Source: Psychrobacter vallis (GTDB taxonomy: Bacteria; Pseudomonadota; Gammaproteobacteria; Pseudomonadales; Moraxellaceae). Taken from it: a stretch of DNA of 64,000 bases. The DNA lies in assembly GCF_904846715.1 (NCBI RefSeq), contig NZ_CAJHBU010000007.1, forward strand, positions 1 to 64,000. Direction: 5' to 3'. This document shows, piece by piece, positions 10,208 through 21,733 of the stretch (the stretch's first letter is position 1; every line of letters begins with the position of its first letter). Both the position numbers and the translations under genes were made by a program. The notes beneath the pieces are model-generated. The model did not search any database and had not been told where the DNA came from. It saw only the letters and a program-made list of their open reading frames with translations.

Positions 10208-10477
10208 TTAAGCAGTTGCTTCAGTTTGAGCTGCAGACTTGTTGTAAGCTTTTGCTAATGAAGCAACGCGATCTGAAGGTTGTGCACCTTTTGCGATCCA
10301 CGCATTGTACGCTTCCATGTTTAGGCGTACTGCTTCTTCAGACTCTTTAGCGAGTGGGTTAAAAAAGCCGATGTTTTCAATATAGCGACCGTCACGCGCG
10401 CGGCGTTGATCAGCAACAACTACTTGATAAAATGGGCGTTTCTTGGCACCGCCCCGTGCTAAACGAATAACAACCAT
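10208..10477 (-). CDS. rpsP: 30S ribosomal protein S16
   Basis: Small-subunit assembly protein. [20 protein letters not shown] is the family signature and the 89-residue length is standard. It is the first gene of the operon; a 169-bp gap follows before rimM. A ribosome binding site (AAGAGAG) precedes the ATG. Confidence 0.98.
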   Translation of the reverse strand: MVVIRLARGGAKKRPFYQVVVADQRRARDGRYIENIGFFNPLAKESEEAVRLNMEAYNAWIAKGAQPSDRVASLAKAYNKSAAQTEATA

Positions 10478-10804
10478 GTGAATTCTCTCTTTCGCAGGTA
10501 TACCAAAAAGGGCATAATTATATCACAGTCTTGATTTATTGAAAACATAAACTGTGCTTATTTAATTATTTATTAACAATAGCTTAAATGCCCGTTGATG
10601 TAAAACGTTATTGATAATTGGCGCGGATTTTCAACCAGCCGTGTTGTTGGTTTATTGTGCTACTCTATAGCATCATGGCACGATCAGTCATTAAAATGAT
10701 GACTCTCATACTTATAACAATAAAATCGTGCCTTAAAAGTCATAAAAAATCGTTGTCGCTGCACTAAATTTGATAAAGCCTCTTTCTTAACCTGTTGGAT
10801 TTTT
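10478..10804. other. divergent promoter region, rpsP and sensor kinase
   Basis: About 330 bp between the divergent rpsP operon and the EnvZ-like kinase. It must hold both promoters; no ORF, repeat or RNA gene is seen. Confidence 0.4.
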
Positions 10805-12283
10805 ATGATCACTCCAAACCCGCAACCTCGTCGGAAAAGTTGGCGACCACGCTCTTACTCTAATACGTGGCTGACAACGCTGATGGTCGCTTTTATTGTC
10901 CTTATTAGCGTTGGCTTATCGATTCTGTTTTTTTGGCGCAGTCTGTATTTGCCTGAGCTAAAAAACCATGCACGCTATTTGACGAGCGAGTTACAGTTGA
11001 TGAATAGCGTCAATGAAGATTGGCAAAACCGTCCTGAAGTACGTCAGTGGATTTATCAGCACTCTCATGTGGTAGTGGTCAACAACCCCAATGACTTTCC
11101 CATAGTGTCTGATAAAGCATTTGTCGGTGTCTTTACGGATGTGTTACAACGAGAAATTGGGGCGCAGTTAGGTCGGCCTGTTGAGGTTTATTTTAAATTC
11201 AAACCAACGCCGCAGCTTTGGGTACAAGACAGTCGTGACGACAGTTTTTGGATTCGTGAACCAGTGGTTTATTATTCGCAGTACAGTCCGGGATTGTTGG
11301 TCATGTTCCTCATTGGCTTGCCAATTTTGTCGCTGCTGACCATTATTCTGCTAGCGCGGCAATTAAATCGTCCATTACGCTATTTACAGCGCGCAGCGAC
11401 CAACTACATTCGCCTTGGTCATGCAACGACTTTGCCAACGCAAAAAGGCCCAACAGAAATACGTCAGGTAAATATGGCATTCAATCGTCTATTTACCACT
11501 TTAAATCAAGCGCAAAAAGAACGCACGATTATGCTTGCTGGCATTTCACATGACCTACGTACGCCATTGACTCGTATGCGTTTGACCGCTGAGATGTTGC
11601 CCGACGACTTTTTTCGAGAAGGATTGATTTACGATATTGAAGACATGGATGCGATTTTAGAACAGTTTATCTCATTTATGAAAGATGGCTCTGATGAGCC
11701 TGTCAGCTTAACCAATTTAGACACTATCTTTAATGAAATCATGGTGCAGTTCTCACCGATGGAATTTATTTATCAATCAGGGTTTAACGAAGTTGTCCCC
11801 GTACGCCCTATGTCCATTAAACGCTTGATTATAAATTTGGTGAACAATGCAAAACGTTATGGTGAGCCGCCCATTTATCTATCGGCAACTGTCGTACCCA
11901 CCTTCATAGAAACCGTGGTGGAGGAAGATAGCGATATTGTCAGTGAAAGCGTTGTCAATAAAGAAGCTCAAGAGCAACTGATAATATGTGTCCGTGACTG
12001 CGGTAATGGAGTAGCAGAAGACCAACTAGAGCGTATTATGCAGCCCTTTGAGCGCGGAGAGACGGCACGTACCACGCAAGGCAGTGGTCTGGGTCTTGCT
12101 ATTGTAGGTCGTATCGCAAGACTGCACCATGGGACAGTTGAAGCCATCAATCATCCTGATGGTGGCTTACAAGTATGCGTGCGTATTCCGCTACTTTCTA
12201 AGGTTGCTGGAGATACAACCATCGCGGCCGACACAGAAAAAGCATCTGCTTTTGACAATAGCACACTGGATAAAGAAGACTGA
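10805..12283 (+). CDS. EnvZ-like sensor histidine kinase
   Basis: Inner-membrane two-component sensor of 492 residues. Membrane segments lie at about 24-45 and 163-184, enclosing a ~115-residue periplasmic domain; a HAMP linker follows, then the HisKA box GISHDLRTPLTRMRL with phospho-acceptor His at about 249. ATP-binding motifs are in order: N box (NLVNNAKRYG), G1 (DCGNGV), F (PFERG) and G2 (GSGLGLAIVGRI). The overall layout and H-box resemble EnvZ. No response regulator gene lies next to it, so its partner must be elsewhere. A Val/Glu/Asp-rich insertion (about residues 367-392) separates the N box from the G1 box. Confidence 0.85.
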   Translation: MITPNPQPRRKSWRPRSYSNTWLTTLMVAFIVLISVGLSILFFWRSLYLPELKNHARYLTSELQLMNSVNEDWQNRPEVRQWIYQHSHVVVVNNPNDFPIVSDKAFVGVFTDVLQREIGAQLGRPVEVYFKFKPTPQLWVQDSRDDSFWIREPVVYYSQYSPGLLVMFLIGLPILSLLTIILLARQLNRPLRYLQRAATNYIRLGHATTLPTQKGPTEIRQVNMAFNRLFTTLNQAQKERTIMLAGISHDLRTPLTRMRLTAEMLPDDFFREGLIYDIEDMDAILEQFISFMKDGSDEPVSLTNLDTIFNEIMVQFSPMEFIYQSGFNEVVPVRPMSIKRLIINLVNNAKRYGEPPIYLSATVVPTFIETVVEEDSDIVSESVVNKEAQEQLIICVRDCGNGVAEDQLERIMQPFERGETARTTQGSGLGLAIVGRIARLHHGTVEAINHPDGGLQVCVRIPLLSKVAGDTTIAADTEKASAFDNSTLDKED

Positions 12284-12328
12284 AAATGCATTTAAACGCT
12301 TAGGCGGTATTGTTTTAACTGACCCAAA

Positions 12329-12508
12329 CTATTCTTTAGTGCCAATGGTAGGCGGAATGTACTTGGCACTATTGGCAAACTCCAATGGCTGAGTAATATC
12401 CGCTTTCGCCGCTTTTAGCGTTTGAGTCGCCGCTGGCTGCTGCAAGAATAGATAATAACCTAATGTTATCGCATTCAAAAGTACCAAACCACCAAATAAA
12501 TACGGCAT
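12329..12508 (-). CDS. 59-residue membrane-anchored small protein
   Basis: A short ORF with a strong ribosome binding site (AAAGGAGGATAAAAG) before its ATG. The product begins with one hydrophobic segment (LFGGLVLLNAITLGYYLFL, about residues 4-22), followed by a polar tail with KAAKADITQPLEFANSAKYI. It is probably a single-pass inner-membrane protein with the tail outside or in the cytosol. It ends 45 bp from the convergent kinase gene's stop. The family is not recognised; ribosome binding site, codon use and neat placement make it likely real. Confidence 0.7.
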   Translation of the reverse strand: MPYLFGGLVLLNAITLGYYLFLQQPAATQTLKAAKADITQPLEFANSAKYIPPTIGTKE

Positions 12509-12531
12509 CTTTTATCCTCCTTTATATACAG

Positions 12532-12580
12532 CTATAGTCAATCCGCTTTAAACAGAACACAATAAAGAGCACAGTACTGC
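12532..12580. repeat. TATAGTC dispersed repeat, partial copy
   Basis: The sequence begins CTATAGTCAATCCGC and continues AAACAGAACAC, closely matching the start of the dispersed element at 39902. It seems to be one end of the same short intergenic repeat family. Confidence 0.5.
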
Positions 12581-12657
12581 TGAGATGAGTTTTTTGAAAA
12601 ATTCGCTAGCCACAAATAAATCCACTTAAAAACAAGCTATCACCTTACACAGCTACA

Positions 12658-14346
12658 TTATTTTTCATCAAAGTCACTCTCACTTTTTTCTTGCGTCAAT
12701 TCATCCGCCGCAAGAATTTGTGCCAATGGTTTGATAGGCCATGTCATTATAAACCGAGCACCACCAAGATCTTGGCTTTCATCGACTTTCATACCACCAT
12801 TAAACCAAAAAGCAATACGCGATACAATAGACAAGCCTAAACCATAGCCGCCTGACGCTCGTGTACGGCTGTCATCTAAACGTGAAAATGGAATGAAAAC
12901 CTTTTCGCGATCCGCTTCAGGAATACCCTGACCATCATCTTCAACACACACAAAAGCATTACCCTTTTTGACGCCAGCACTAATAATAATTGTCGTTTCT
13001 GCATAACGTAGTGCATTACCTGCTAAATTCTGAATCACACGGTGCAGATAACGTCGATCGGCAACAGCTGTGACTTTGGCATTTGGTAGCTTAGTCACTA
13101 TTTTGATAGGTTTGCCTAAGGCGTTGGTCTCACGTTCAATTTGTTCAAGCAACTCTTTGAGGTTCACTGGCTTTAAGTCTAATTTTGGTGATCCTTCCTC
13201 AAGCTTGGCATAGGTCAACATCTCATCAATCAAACCATTAAGCGATTCGATGTCTTCATCAATATAATCGCGCTGCATAAAACGTGAGTCTTCATCATCC
13301 GTATCCGCAAGCATATCTACTGCAAAGCGAATACGAGCAACGGGTGTACGCAATTCATGTGACACCGCTCTTGTCAGCTCTCGCTGGGATTCAATCAAAC
13401 GTTTGATATGGGAGGTCATAGCGTTAAAAGTCGCTGATAAACGTGCAATTTCATCTTGCCCGATTACCTGAACTTGAATATCAAGATTGCCTTTACTGAC
13501 TTCGTTAACACCCACTTGAATCAGTTGCAATTTGCGCTCAAGTGGAAAAATAAGCGCATACACACCCAAACTGATTAAGAACATGCTGATCAAAATCATA
13601 CTAATGATGAGATTGAGTGGAAACCAATTAAACAAGGGCACAGGGCCGATCAAAATGGCCATGTCATTGATCTCAGATGGTACTATCACTCTAATGGCCG
13701 AGTTACTTTTGCTACTGCTGGTATCTTGTAATGAAATGACCACCTCATCACGGCGCAAGCGCGCCATCTGATCAGTGTCCAAATTCAATGCATTGACCGC
13801 CTTAAACTCTAGCGGAAAAGAGAACTTTTTTTCTAGCTCAGCCAAACGTGCTCGTTTGTCAGACAGCGTCATATGATAAGACAAATCGTCCAATAAGAAC
13901 ACTGCGATTGCCCTTACTTGCTGCTCAGTCACCTCTGATATTCTTGCCGTCAAGACGCTTTGATTGTCTGGCAAACGATAATAGACATCAGCATATATAG
14001 GTTGATTGAAATAACGAACGACCGTATTGCCATTTTCGAAACGCCGTAGTTCACTGGCATTAAAATCTATGTCTTTGATAGGCACAATACTAAATTTTGT
14101 TCCAAACAAACTACTGGCATCGGACAACCAATATTCACGCTGCTCTTCATTGTCTTGATGCGAGATACCTTCACTAACAAGATGAAAAGCCCCCGTTGCC
14201 ATATTTTCACGATAAGACTGCACACGTTCTTTATTGATTGTTTCCATCAATAGCTGGGCAAATAATGCCACACACAAACAGACTATGAGTAGTCCAGCAT
14301 AAATACGAACAAAAATACTGTGTTTAAAAGAAGAAAATAATGACAT
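12658..14346 (-). CDS. bfmS: sensor histidine kinase BfmS
   Basis: Inner-membrane sensor kinase, partner of BfmR, which in Acinetobacter controls envelope, capsule, stress resistance and biofilm genes. N-terminal membrane segment (IFVRIYAGLLIVCLCVALFA), a ~200-residue periplasmic domain, a second membrane segment (LIISMILISMFLISLGVYAL), HAMP, HisKA box AVSHELRTPVARIRFAVDML, then N (NLAGNALRY), G1 (DDGQGIP) and G2 (GYGLGLSIV) boxes. The frame opens from a TTG at 14361; the ATG at 14346 (562 residues) is preferred. The C-terminus is acidic. Unusually, bfmS is separated from bfmR by ~480 bp holding a terminator and a MITE. Confidence 0.88.
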   Translation of the reverse strand: MSLFSSFKHSIFVRIYAGLLIVCLCVALFAQLLMETINKERVQSYRENMATGAFHLVSEGISHQDNEEQREYWLSDASSLFGTKFSIVPIKDIDFNASELRRFENGNTVVRYFNQPIYADVYYRLPDNQSVLTARISEVTEQQVRAIAVFLLDDLSYHMTLSDKRARLAELEKKFSFPLEFKAVNALNLDTDQMARLRRDEVVISLQDTSSSKSNSAIRVIVPSEINDMAILIGPVPLFNWFPLNLIISMILISMFLISLGVYALIFPLERKLQLIQVGVNEVSKGNLDIQVQVIGQDEIARLSATFNAMTSHIKRLIESQRELTRAVSHELRTPVARIRFAVDMLADTDDEDSRFMQRDYIDEDIESLNGLIDEMLTYAKLEEGSPKLDLKPVNLKELLEQIERETNALGKPIKIVTKLPNAKVTAVADRRYLHRVIQNLAGNALRYAETTIIISAGVKKGNAFVCVEDDGQGIPEADREKVFIPFSRLDDSRTRASGGYGLGLSIVSRIAFWFNGGMKVDESQDLGGARFIMTWPIKPLAQILAADELTQEKSESDFDEK

Positions 14347-14504
14347 ACGTGCCGTGACCAACTTAATAGATAAAAATTGCTGATATTGTTTTCAGCATAT
14401 GAATGCTGCATTATAAATGATATCGAGTATTGTTGAAGAAAGACCAATTTTGGCTGCTATATTTTAACTTATACATGATAACTACCTAAAACCACATATA
14501 TTAT

Positions 14505-14678
14505 TAGGGCGTGTCTCCATTTCAAAAATGGTGATAAAAATGAGATAAATTGCTGTCAAACAAGAAAAATAGCGCAGATAATATCGGGATATTAATCAAC
14601 TATTTGACGATGTTTGGCAAGATTTAGCCATTTTTAGCCCATTTAGATGACTATCGAGTGCATTGAAGACACGCCCTA
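14505..14678 (+). mobile_element. MITE copy 1 (174 bp), between bfmR and bfmS
   Basis: Begins TAGGGCGTGTCTCCA and ends with its inverse, TGAAGACACGCCCTA, so it has ~12-15 bp terminal inverted repeats. It has no coding capacity. A second copy, about 85% alike by eye over its whole length, lies in opposite orientation at 59266-59438. Both copies end in TA, as expected if a TA target was duplicated (IS630/Tc1-type transposition), but this is inference. It sits in the gap between bfmR and bfmS. Confidence 0.85.
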
Positions 14679-14752
14679 GTCAGCACCCACAATAATGGCT
14701 TAATTAAACCACATAACGTCGCATTTAAGTTTAAAAATTAAAATTTAGCCAC

Positions 14753-14781
14753 AAAAAAAACCAGCGTATAGGCTGGTTTTT
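14753..14781 (-). terminator. terminator after bfmR
   Basis: AAAAACCAGCC...GGCTGG-type stem with a run of eight T on the minus strand, 46 bp after the bfmR stop. It should end bfmR transcription before bfmS. Confidence 0.8.
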
Positions 14782-14826
14782 AGTGAACGCTAATAATCAG
14801 TAAGCAGTCATATTAGGAAAATTGAC

Positions 14827-15543
14827 TCAGTTGCTTTCTTTCACAAACAAATAACCCTTGCTACGAACGGTTTTGATACGCTTTGGATTTTCTGGGTCAT
14901 CGCCAATTTTTGGACGAATACGTGAAATACGCACATCAATTGAGCGATCCTGACCGTCATACTCAATACCACGTAAACGCTCAAAAATATCTTCACGTGA
15001 CAAAATACGACCAGCATTAGAAGCAAGCAACCATAACAGATCATATTCAGCACTAGTAAAATCGACCAACTCATCACCTAAATTGACTGAGCGACCACCA
15101 TTATCAATAACTAGTTCGCCAAACTCCAAGCGCTGTGGTACATCTTCTGACGGTGCATTTTCTGAGCGACGTAATAAAGCACGAATACGAGCAAGCAATA
15201 CACGTGGCTGAGCAGGTTTTGCAACATAATCATCAGCACCCATCTCAAGACCTAGGACTTGATCCATGTCTTCAGTACGAGCAGTCAACATCAAAATAGG
15301 ATTCTGGTAATGAGGGCGCACTTCACGGCATACCGTAAGTCCATCGCTACCAGGAAGCATGACATCAAGTACGACCAAATCTGGCTGCTCATTGACGATA
15401 CGTCGAATAGCACGGTTACCATCAGTTTCAATGGCTACTTCTAAACCATTTTTGACCAAGTAATCTTGAGTCAACATGGCCAAACGCTCATCATCCTCAA
15501 CAATTAAGATTCGGGGGGTGTTGTCTTCTTCATTCGTTGTCAT
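14827..15543 (-). CDS. bfmR: response regulator BfmR
   Basis: OmpR-family regulator of 238 residues. The receiver domain has the acidic pocket EDD (16-18), the phospho-acceptor D60 in VVLDVMLPGSDG, and the conserved Lys in DYVAKPAQPR. The C-terminal winged helix (FTSAEYDLLWLLASNAGRILSR, then RSIDVRISRIRPKIGDDP) follows. Sequence agreement with Acinetobacter BfmR is very high as I remember it. It is followed by its own terminator, so bfmS may be transcribed separately. The TATAT ribosome binding region holds AGAGGATAT before the ATG. Confidence 0.92.
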   Translation of the reverse strand: MTTNEEDNTPRILIVEDDERLAMLTQDYLVKNGLEVAIETDGNRAIRRIVNEQPDLVVLDVMLPGSDGLTVCREVRPHYQNPILMLTARTEDMDQVLGLEMGADDYVAKPAQPRVLLARIRALLRRSENAPSEDVPQRLEFGELVIDNGGRSVNLGDELVDFTSAEYDLLWLLASNAGRILSREDIFERLRGIEYDGQDRSIDVRISRIRPKIGDDPENPKRIKTVRSKGYLFVKESN

Positions 15544-16100
15544 TGTTATATCCTCTAATACATCTCATTTAAAATCAGTAAAAGTAAGAGCGGTAAAATT
15601 AATAGCACCCTAAAGCGGTACAATTGATGTTCGTATAGCTGTTACAAACTTGGTAGCACAGTATACTATTAAACACTCAGCTTCCTATACTATAGCTTAT
15701 AGTCGTTAACAAAACCTATAAACTACACCTATCAAAACTTTAGTTTACGTCCGAAAATTATATGCTTTAGCGCATAAAAGTGAGTAAGACAACTTTCATC
15801 CTCTTTTCACTGTTTAAATTTGTACAAAAATACATCTATATTTTCGACGTAGTAATCGTACTTTTTATGTTACTCAATACTTATATCATGTTCAACACTT
15901 TGAGTAGCAAGGAAAAAGTACAAATACGGTATTTCATATACTGAGTGCGTTCGACTCCGCTCATGATATTTTTTGGTATTGGCATTACTGTCTATCATAT
16001 CTAATATAACCATATATTAGCATTGTCGCCAGCAACATTTTTAGGGATTTTTCAGTATTAGTTTATTCTTTAATAATTAGTATTAATATTGCAAGAAAGC
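15544..16100. other. AT-rich intergenic region upstream of bfmR
   Basis: About 560 bp without a supportable gene. It should contain the bfmR promoter. The rest of the gap toward atpC holds a dispersed repeat (16101-16240) and the atp terminator. Confidence 0.4.
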
Positions 16101-16240
16101 TATAGTCGGTGAAAAGTAATATCGATACAACACGTACTGCTGGTGCAAATTTTTCTTGCTTGCTGTGCCTACGCAGCTCGATGCTGCAAAAAATTTACAC
16201 CAGAAATACTGTAGCGACTTTAAAGTATTTCAACTATATA
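16101..16240. repeat. dispersed intergenic repeat, TATAGTC family, with conserved core
   Basis: Starts TATAGTCGGTGAAAAG and ends in TTCAACTATATATAG, giving imperfect terminal inverted repeats. The core from about 16150 to 16195 (CTGTGCCTACGCAGCTCGATG flanked by AAATTTTT and AAAAAATTT) recurs with few changes at about 39955-40005. It is non-coding and probably a MITE-like or REP-like repeat typical of this genus. Confidence 0.7.
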
Positions 16241-16303
16241 TAGCATGATTGATATTGCTTTTCATAGCTTATATAACAGAATAAATAACGATGTAATAGA
16301 CGT

Positions 16304-16334
16304 AAAAAAACAGCCCATAATGGGCTGTTTTTTC
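16304..16334 (-). terminator. terminator of the atp operon
   Basis: AAAAAACAGCCCA-taa-TGGGCTGTTTTTT, a 12-bp stem with T-runs on either strand, 36 bp beyond the atpC stop. Confidence 0.9.
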
Positions 16335-16369
16335 ATTACAGGCAAAATTCAGCCTTTTCAACAATAAGA

Positions 16370-16786
16370 CTAAGCGCGGTTTTTGTACTTACGGATGGTT
16401 TGTAACTGCGCCACTGACTCTGCCAACGAGGCCAAAGCTGCATTCGTTTGTACCGTATCAGATTGATTAACCAGCATCTGCTCAGCTTTTTTGCGTGCTT
16501 CAACAATTTTACTTTCGTCCAAATTGTGCGCGCGCATTGCCGTATCTGCCAACACTGTTACCATTTTTGGTTGTATTTCTAATACACCACCTGATACATA
16601 AATCACTTCCTCTTCACCGTCCGGTGTTTGCACTCGCATTGCACCCGGTTTTAGCAAAGTAATAAGCGGTGTGTGACCTGGCAATACACCAATCTCGCCT
16701 TCGGTACCAGTAGCTATTAACATGCTAATTTCGCCTGAATACAACTCTTCACGAGCACTTACGACGCGACATTGTAACGTTGCCAT
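16370..16786 (-). CDS. atpC: ATP synthase F1 epsilon subunit
   Basis: Rotor-stalk subunit that couples and regulates F1. The N-terminal beta-sandwich (LQCRVVSAREELYSGEI, LPGHTPLITLLKPG) and the C-terminal helical pair (ARKKAEQML) are clear. The frame opens further upstream, but the ATG at 16786 has a proper ribosome binding site (TAAGGAGTTAAGT) and gives 138 residues. It is the last gene of the operon, ahead of a strong terminator. Confidence 0.97.
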   Translation of the reverse strand: MATLQCRVVSAREELYSGEISMLIATGTEGEIGVLPGHTPLITLLKPGAMRVQTPDGEEEVIYVSGGVLEIQPKMVTVLADTAMRAHNLDESKIVEARKKAEQMLVNQSDTVQTNAALASLAESVAQLQTIRKYKNRA

Positions 16787-16890
16787 ACTTAACTCCTTAC
16801 GATCAAAACACAAGCAAAACTGCGATACGTTACTAACTGGCAAATAAACTTGTTACGGCCTATCTGCCTTTTAGCAAATGCTAACACAAC

Positions 16891-18342
<1,452 letters not shown>

Positions 18343-18362
18343 CTATATATAGGTGTAGTCAA

Positions 18363-19244
18363 TTATGAAACAGCAGCAGCACCGCCAACGATTTCCGAGA
18401 TTTCTCGGGTAATCGCCGCTTGACGCAGCTTGTTATAAACCAACTGTAAATCGTTAATAAGGTCACCAGCATTATCTGTTGCCGCTTTCATCGCAACCAT
18501 ACGTGAAGATTGTTCAGAAGCAATGTTTTCCATTACCGCTTGATAGACAATCGACTCAATATAACGGCCAAGCAACTCATCAATCAATGTTTTGATATCA
18601 GGCTCGTAGATATAATCCCAGCTCAGTTCTGTTTGAATGCCGCTCTCTTCTTCACCAAACGCACTGTCTGGTAAAGGTACCAACTGATTGACAGTTGGCT
18701 TTTGGGTCATAGCATTCACAAACTTATTATAAACCACGTAAATACGGTCTATTTTACCGTTAGTATAATCATCAAGCATCGCTTGAACCGGTGCATTTAT
18801 CTGCTCAAACGTTGGCTTATCACCATAATCGGTTACCGCCGAGGTCACTTTACCACCAAAGTTTTTGAAAAAACTCACACCTTTAGCGCCAATAACTGCA
18901 AACTCAGTTTGTACAGATTGATCTTGATACTGCTGGATACTCTTAGATAAGGCTTTGAATAGATTAATATTCAAACCACCCGCTAGACCACGATCAGAGG
19001 TAATGACAATATAGCCTACCTTGTTGATTGGACGCGATACCATATACGGATGTTTGTAGTCTGATGAGGCATGCACCAAATGTGAAATAACCCGGCGCAT
19101 ACTATCAGCATACGGGCGACCCACTTCCATGCGCTCTTGAGCACGGCGCATTTTACTTGCGGCTACCATCTGCATAGCGCGAGTAATTTTCTGGGTGCTT
19201 TTAATACTGGTGACTTTGGCACGTATCTCTTTTAAGCTTGCCAT
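18363..19244 (-). CDS. atpG: ATP synthase F1 gamma subunit
   Basis: Central rotor shaft of F1. The N-terminal helix ([32 protein letters not shown]) and the C-terminal helix ([17 protein letters not shown], then [18 protein letters not shown]) are the family's most conserved parts. 293 residues, normal. The gap to atpA upstream is 215 bp, unusually wide for this operon. Confidence 0.98.
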   Translation of the reverse strand: MASLKEIRAKVTSIKSTQKITRAMQMVAASKMRRAQERMEVGRPYADSMRRVISHLVHASSDYKHPYMVSRPINKVGYIVITSDRGLAGGLNINLFKALSKSIQQYQDQSVQTEFAVIGAKGVSFFKNFGGKVTSAVTDYGDKPTFEQINAPVQAMLDDYTNGKIDRIYVVYNKFVNAMTQKPTVNQLVPLPDSAFGEEESGIQTELSWDYIYEPDIKTLIDELLGRYIESIVYQAVMENIASEQSSRMVAMKAATDNAGDLINDLQLVYNKLRQAAITREISEIVGGAAAVS

Positions 19245-19459
19245 AATGATTCCAATATAAGAGGGTTAAAAAGCATTGGCGCATGCAACAATCATTTAAT
19301 ATATAACATTATTTTTATAAAATAGTATTTTATATTTTATATTTTGTGCATTGCGCGATCTAATACCGTCAATGGTTAGAACAATGGCGCAAATATCTGA
19401 TCAGACAACGCGCCACTTTATAAACAACCGTTATAACCAAGTCGGCTTAACCCGTTAAA
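19245..19459. other. wide AT-rich gap inside the atp operon
   Basis: 215 bp between atpA and atpG, where homologous operons have a few tens of bases. It contains an AT-run of overlapping TATTTTATAT-like words (about 19310-19345) and no ORF. It might hold an internal promoter or a processing site; nothing specific can be assigned. Confidence 0.4.
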
Positions 19460-21004
19460 TTAATAACTGTGATTTTGTTTAAAGGTCTCTAAAGCTGACT
19501 TTAAACGACCTGCGATATCATCATTGTAGTTCGCAGTGTCATCAATCTCACGCATCAATTCACTTTGCTCATCATGCATGTAACGTAAGTAAGCCTCTTC
19601 GAAAGAACCGATTTTTTCAACAGGAACATCAGCTAAAAACCCTTCGTTTGAAGCGTAGATAACAGCTGCTTGCTCAGAAACTGACATTGGCTGATACTGC
19701 TTTTGCTTCATAAGTTCGGTAACGCGTTCACCATGATCAAGCTGTTCGCGCGTGGCGTCATCAAGATCTGAGGCAAACTGAGCAAATGCTGCCAATTCAC
19801 GATACTGAGCCAAAGCTGTACGGATACCGCCAGATAGCTTTTTGATGATCTTAGTCTGAGCAGCACCACCAACACGCGATACCGAAATACCAGCGTTTAC
19901 TGCTGGACGGATACCTGAGTTAAATAGGCTAGATTCTAAGAAAATCTGACCATCGGTGATTGAAATCACGTTGGTGGGTACGAATGCAGAAACGTCACCA
20001 GCTTGAGTTTCAATGATAGGTAGAGCCGTTAAAGAGCCCGTTTTGCCTTTCACTTCACCATTGGTGAATTTTTCTACATAATTGGCATTTACGCGTGATG
20101 CACGTTCAAGTAAACGTGAGTGTAAATAGAAGACATCGCCAGGATACGCTTCACGACCTGGTGGACGACGTAACAATAGTGAAATCTGACGATAAGCAAC
20201 AGCTTGTTTTGATAGGTCATCAAATACAATCAGTGCATCTTCACCGCGATCACGGAAATATTCACCCATTGTACAACCTGAATACGGAGCAATATATTGT
20301 AGTGCTGCTGGCTCTGATGCCGAAGCAACTACTACCGTGGTATATGCTAATGCACCAGTTTGCTCAAGCTTGCGTACGACGTTTGCAATGGTAGAACGTT
20401 TCTGACCGATTGCAACATACACGCATTTGATGCCAGATGATTTTTGCGCGATGATCGCATCGATAGCCATCGCGGTTTTACCCGTCTGACGGTCACCAAT
20501 GATAAGCTCACGCTGACCACGACCAATTGGGATCATGGTATCAACGGCTTTATAGCCTGTCATTACTGGCTGATCTACTGATTGACGATCGATAACGCCT
20601 GGCGCGATTTTTTCGACTTTGTCAGTCATTTTGGCATCGATAGGACCTTTGCCATCAATAGGATTACCCAAGGCGTCAACAACACGGCCTAGCAGCTCAG
20701 GACCTACTGGTACTTCAAGAATACGACCAGTACAATAGGCTTTTTGACCTTCTTGCAGCTTTAGGTAATCACCAAGTACTACCGCGCCGACAGAATCACG
20801 CTCTAAGTTAAGCGCCATTCCGTAGATTTCGCCTTCAAACTCAATCATTTCGCCGTACATGGCATCTTCAAGACCATGAATCTGCACGATACCGTCAGAT
20901 ACTTTGACAATCGTGCCTTCATTCTTTGCAGTTGCACCCGCATCAAGGTCTTGAATACGCTGCTTAATCAGGTTACTGATTTCCGCTGGATTCAATTGTT
21001 GCAT
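19460..21004 (-). CDS. atpA: ATP synthase F1 alpha subunit
   Basis: Non-catalytic nucleotide-binding subunit of F1. Walker [16 protein letters not shown], the signature [17 protein letters not shown] and the arginine-finger region (SVSRVGG) are present. 514 residues, the normal length. A clear N-terminal helix ([15 protein letters not shown]) fits contact with the delta subunit. Confidence 0.98.
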   Translation of the reverse strand: MQQLNPAEISNLIKQRIQDLDAGATAKNEGTIVKVSDGIVQIHGLEDAMYGEMIEFEGEIYGMALNLERDSVGAVVLGDYLKLQEGQKAYCTGRILEVPVGPELLGRVVDALGNPIDGKGPIDAKMTDKVEKIAPGVIDRQSVDQPVMTGYKAVDTMIPIGRGQRELIIGDRQTGKTAMAIDAIIAQKSSGIKCVYVAIGQKRSTIANVVRKLEQTGALAYTTVVVASASEPAALQYIAPYSGCTMGEYFRDRGEDALIVFDDLSKQAVAYRQISLLLRRPPGREAYPGDVFYLHSRLLERASRVNANYVEKFTNGEVKGKTGSLTALPIIETQAGDVSAFVPTNVISITDGQIFLESSLFNSGIRPAVNAGISVSRVGGAAQTKIIKKLSGGIRTALAQYRELAAFAQFASDLDDATREQLDHGERVTELMKQKQYQPMSVSEQAAVIYASNEGFLADVPVEKIGSFEEAYLRYMHDEQSELMREIDDTANYNDDIAGRLKSALETFKQNHSY

Positions 21005-21096
21005 TGCCTTGTTTCCTTTAATTTATGATAACCCGCCCACTGACTTAAATGCTCTTACTACCACGCAGATATTAATAACTGCGTTGATGAATGGCA

Positions 21097-21720
21097 TTAG
21101 GCAGTTAGCTGTGTTTTTAACTGTTGTAACTTGCCGCGTATCGAATCATCAATGATTTTGTCACCGACTTTGATCGTAGCGCCTGCCAATAAACTCGGGT
21201 CGACCGACTCATGAATCACCACGCTAGCATTTAGCGAGGCAGCAAGACGCGTTTGAAGCATGTCTCGCTGGGCATCGGTCAATGGGTAGGCAGAGGTCAC
21301 ATATGCGTCAAGCTGTTTTAAGCTTATGGCCTTGTGACGGCGATAATGCTCATAAACTTCAGGAAGCAGCGCCAGACGCTCTTGGTGCGCCAACTGCTTA
21401 ATAAAATTATTGAGCTCAGGCGATACTTTAGGGTAGCTAATACTGTTACCGTAGCGAGAACCTTTGCTCTCGCCTAGTAGCTGTTTAAAAGCAGAGTCGC
21501 TATCACCGGCCACTTGTGAGTCATAAAGATCGATCAAAGCAGCTGACTTATGCTCAGCAGAAACAGCTGGATTGTCTAGCCAAGTACTGAACGACTTGTC
21601 ATTGACAACGGTACTGGCAATAAATAAGAAGTTTTCCCACTCATTTACTACCCCATTTTCGTTGGCATAGTCAAACGCGGCTTTAGCGTACGGTCGTGCT
21701 AAGGTTGATAAGTCAGCCAT
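21097..21720 (-). CDS. atpH: ATP synthase F1 delta subunit
   Basis: Peripheral-stalk subunit joining F1 to subunit b. [15 protein letters not shown] at the N-terminus and [26 protein letters not shown] at the C-terminus are diagnostic. With 207 residues it is longer than the usual ~178; the extra length sits at about residues 75-100 ([20 protein letters not shown]), a polar insertion. It lies 13 bp from atpF. Confidence 0.96.
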   Translation of the reverse strand: MADLSTLARPYAKAAFDYANENGVVNEWENFLFIASTVVNDKSFSTWLDNPAVSAEHKSAALIDLYDSQVAGDSDSAFKQLLGESKGSRYGNSISYPKVSPELNNFIKQLAHQERLALLPEVYEHYRRHKAISLKQLDAYVTSAYPLTDAQRDMLQTRLAASLNASVVIHESVDPSLLAGATIKVGDKIIDDSIRGKLQQLKTQLTA

Positions 21721-21733
21721 TATATCCTCACAA

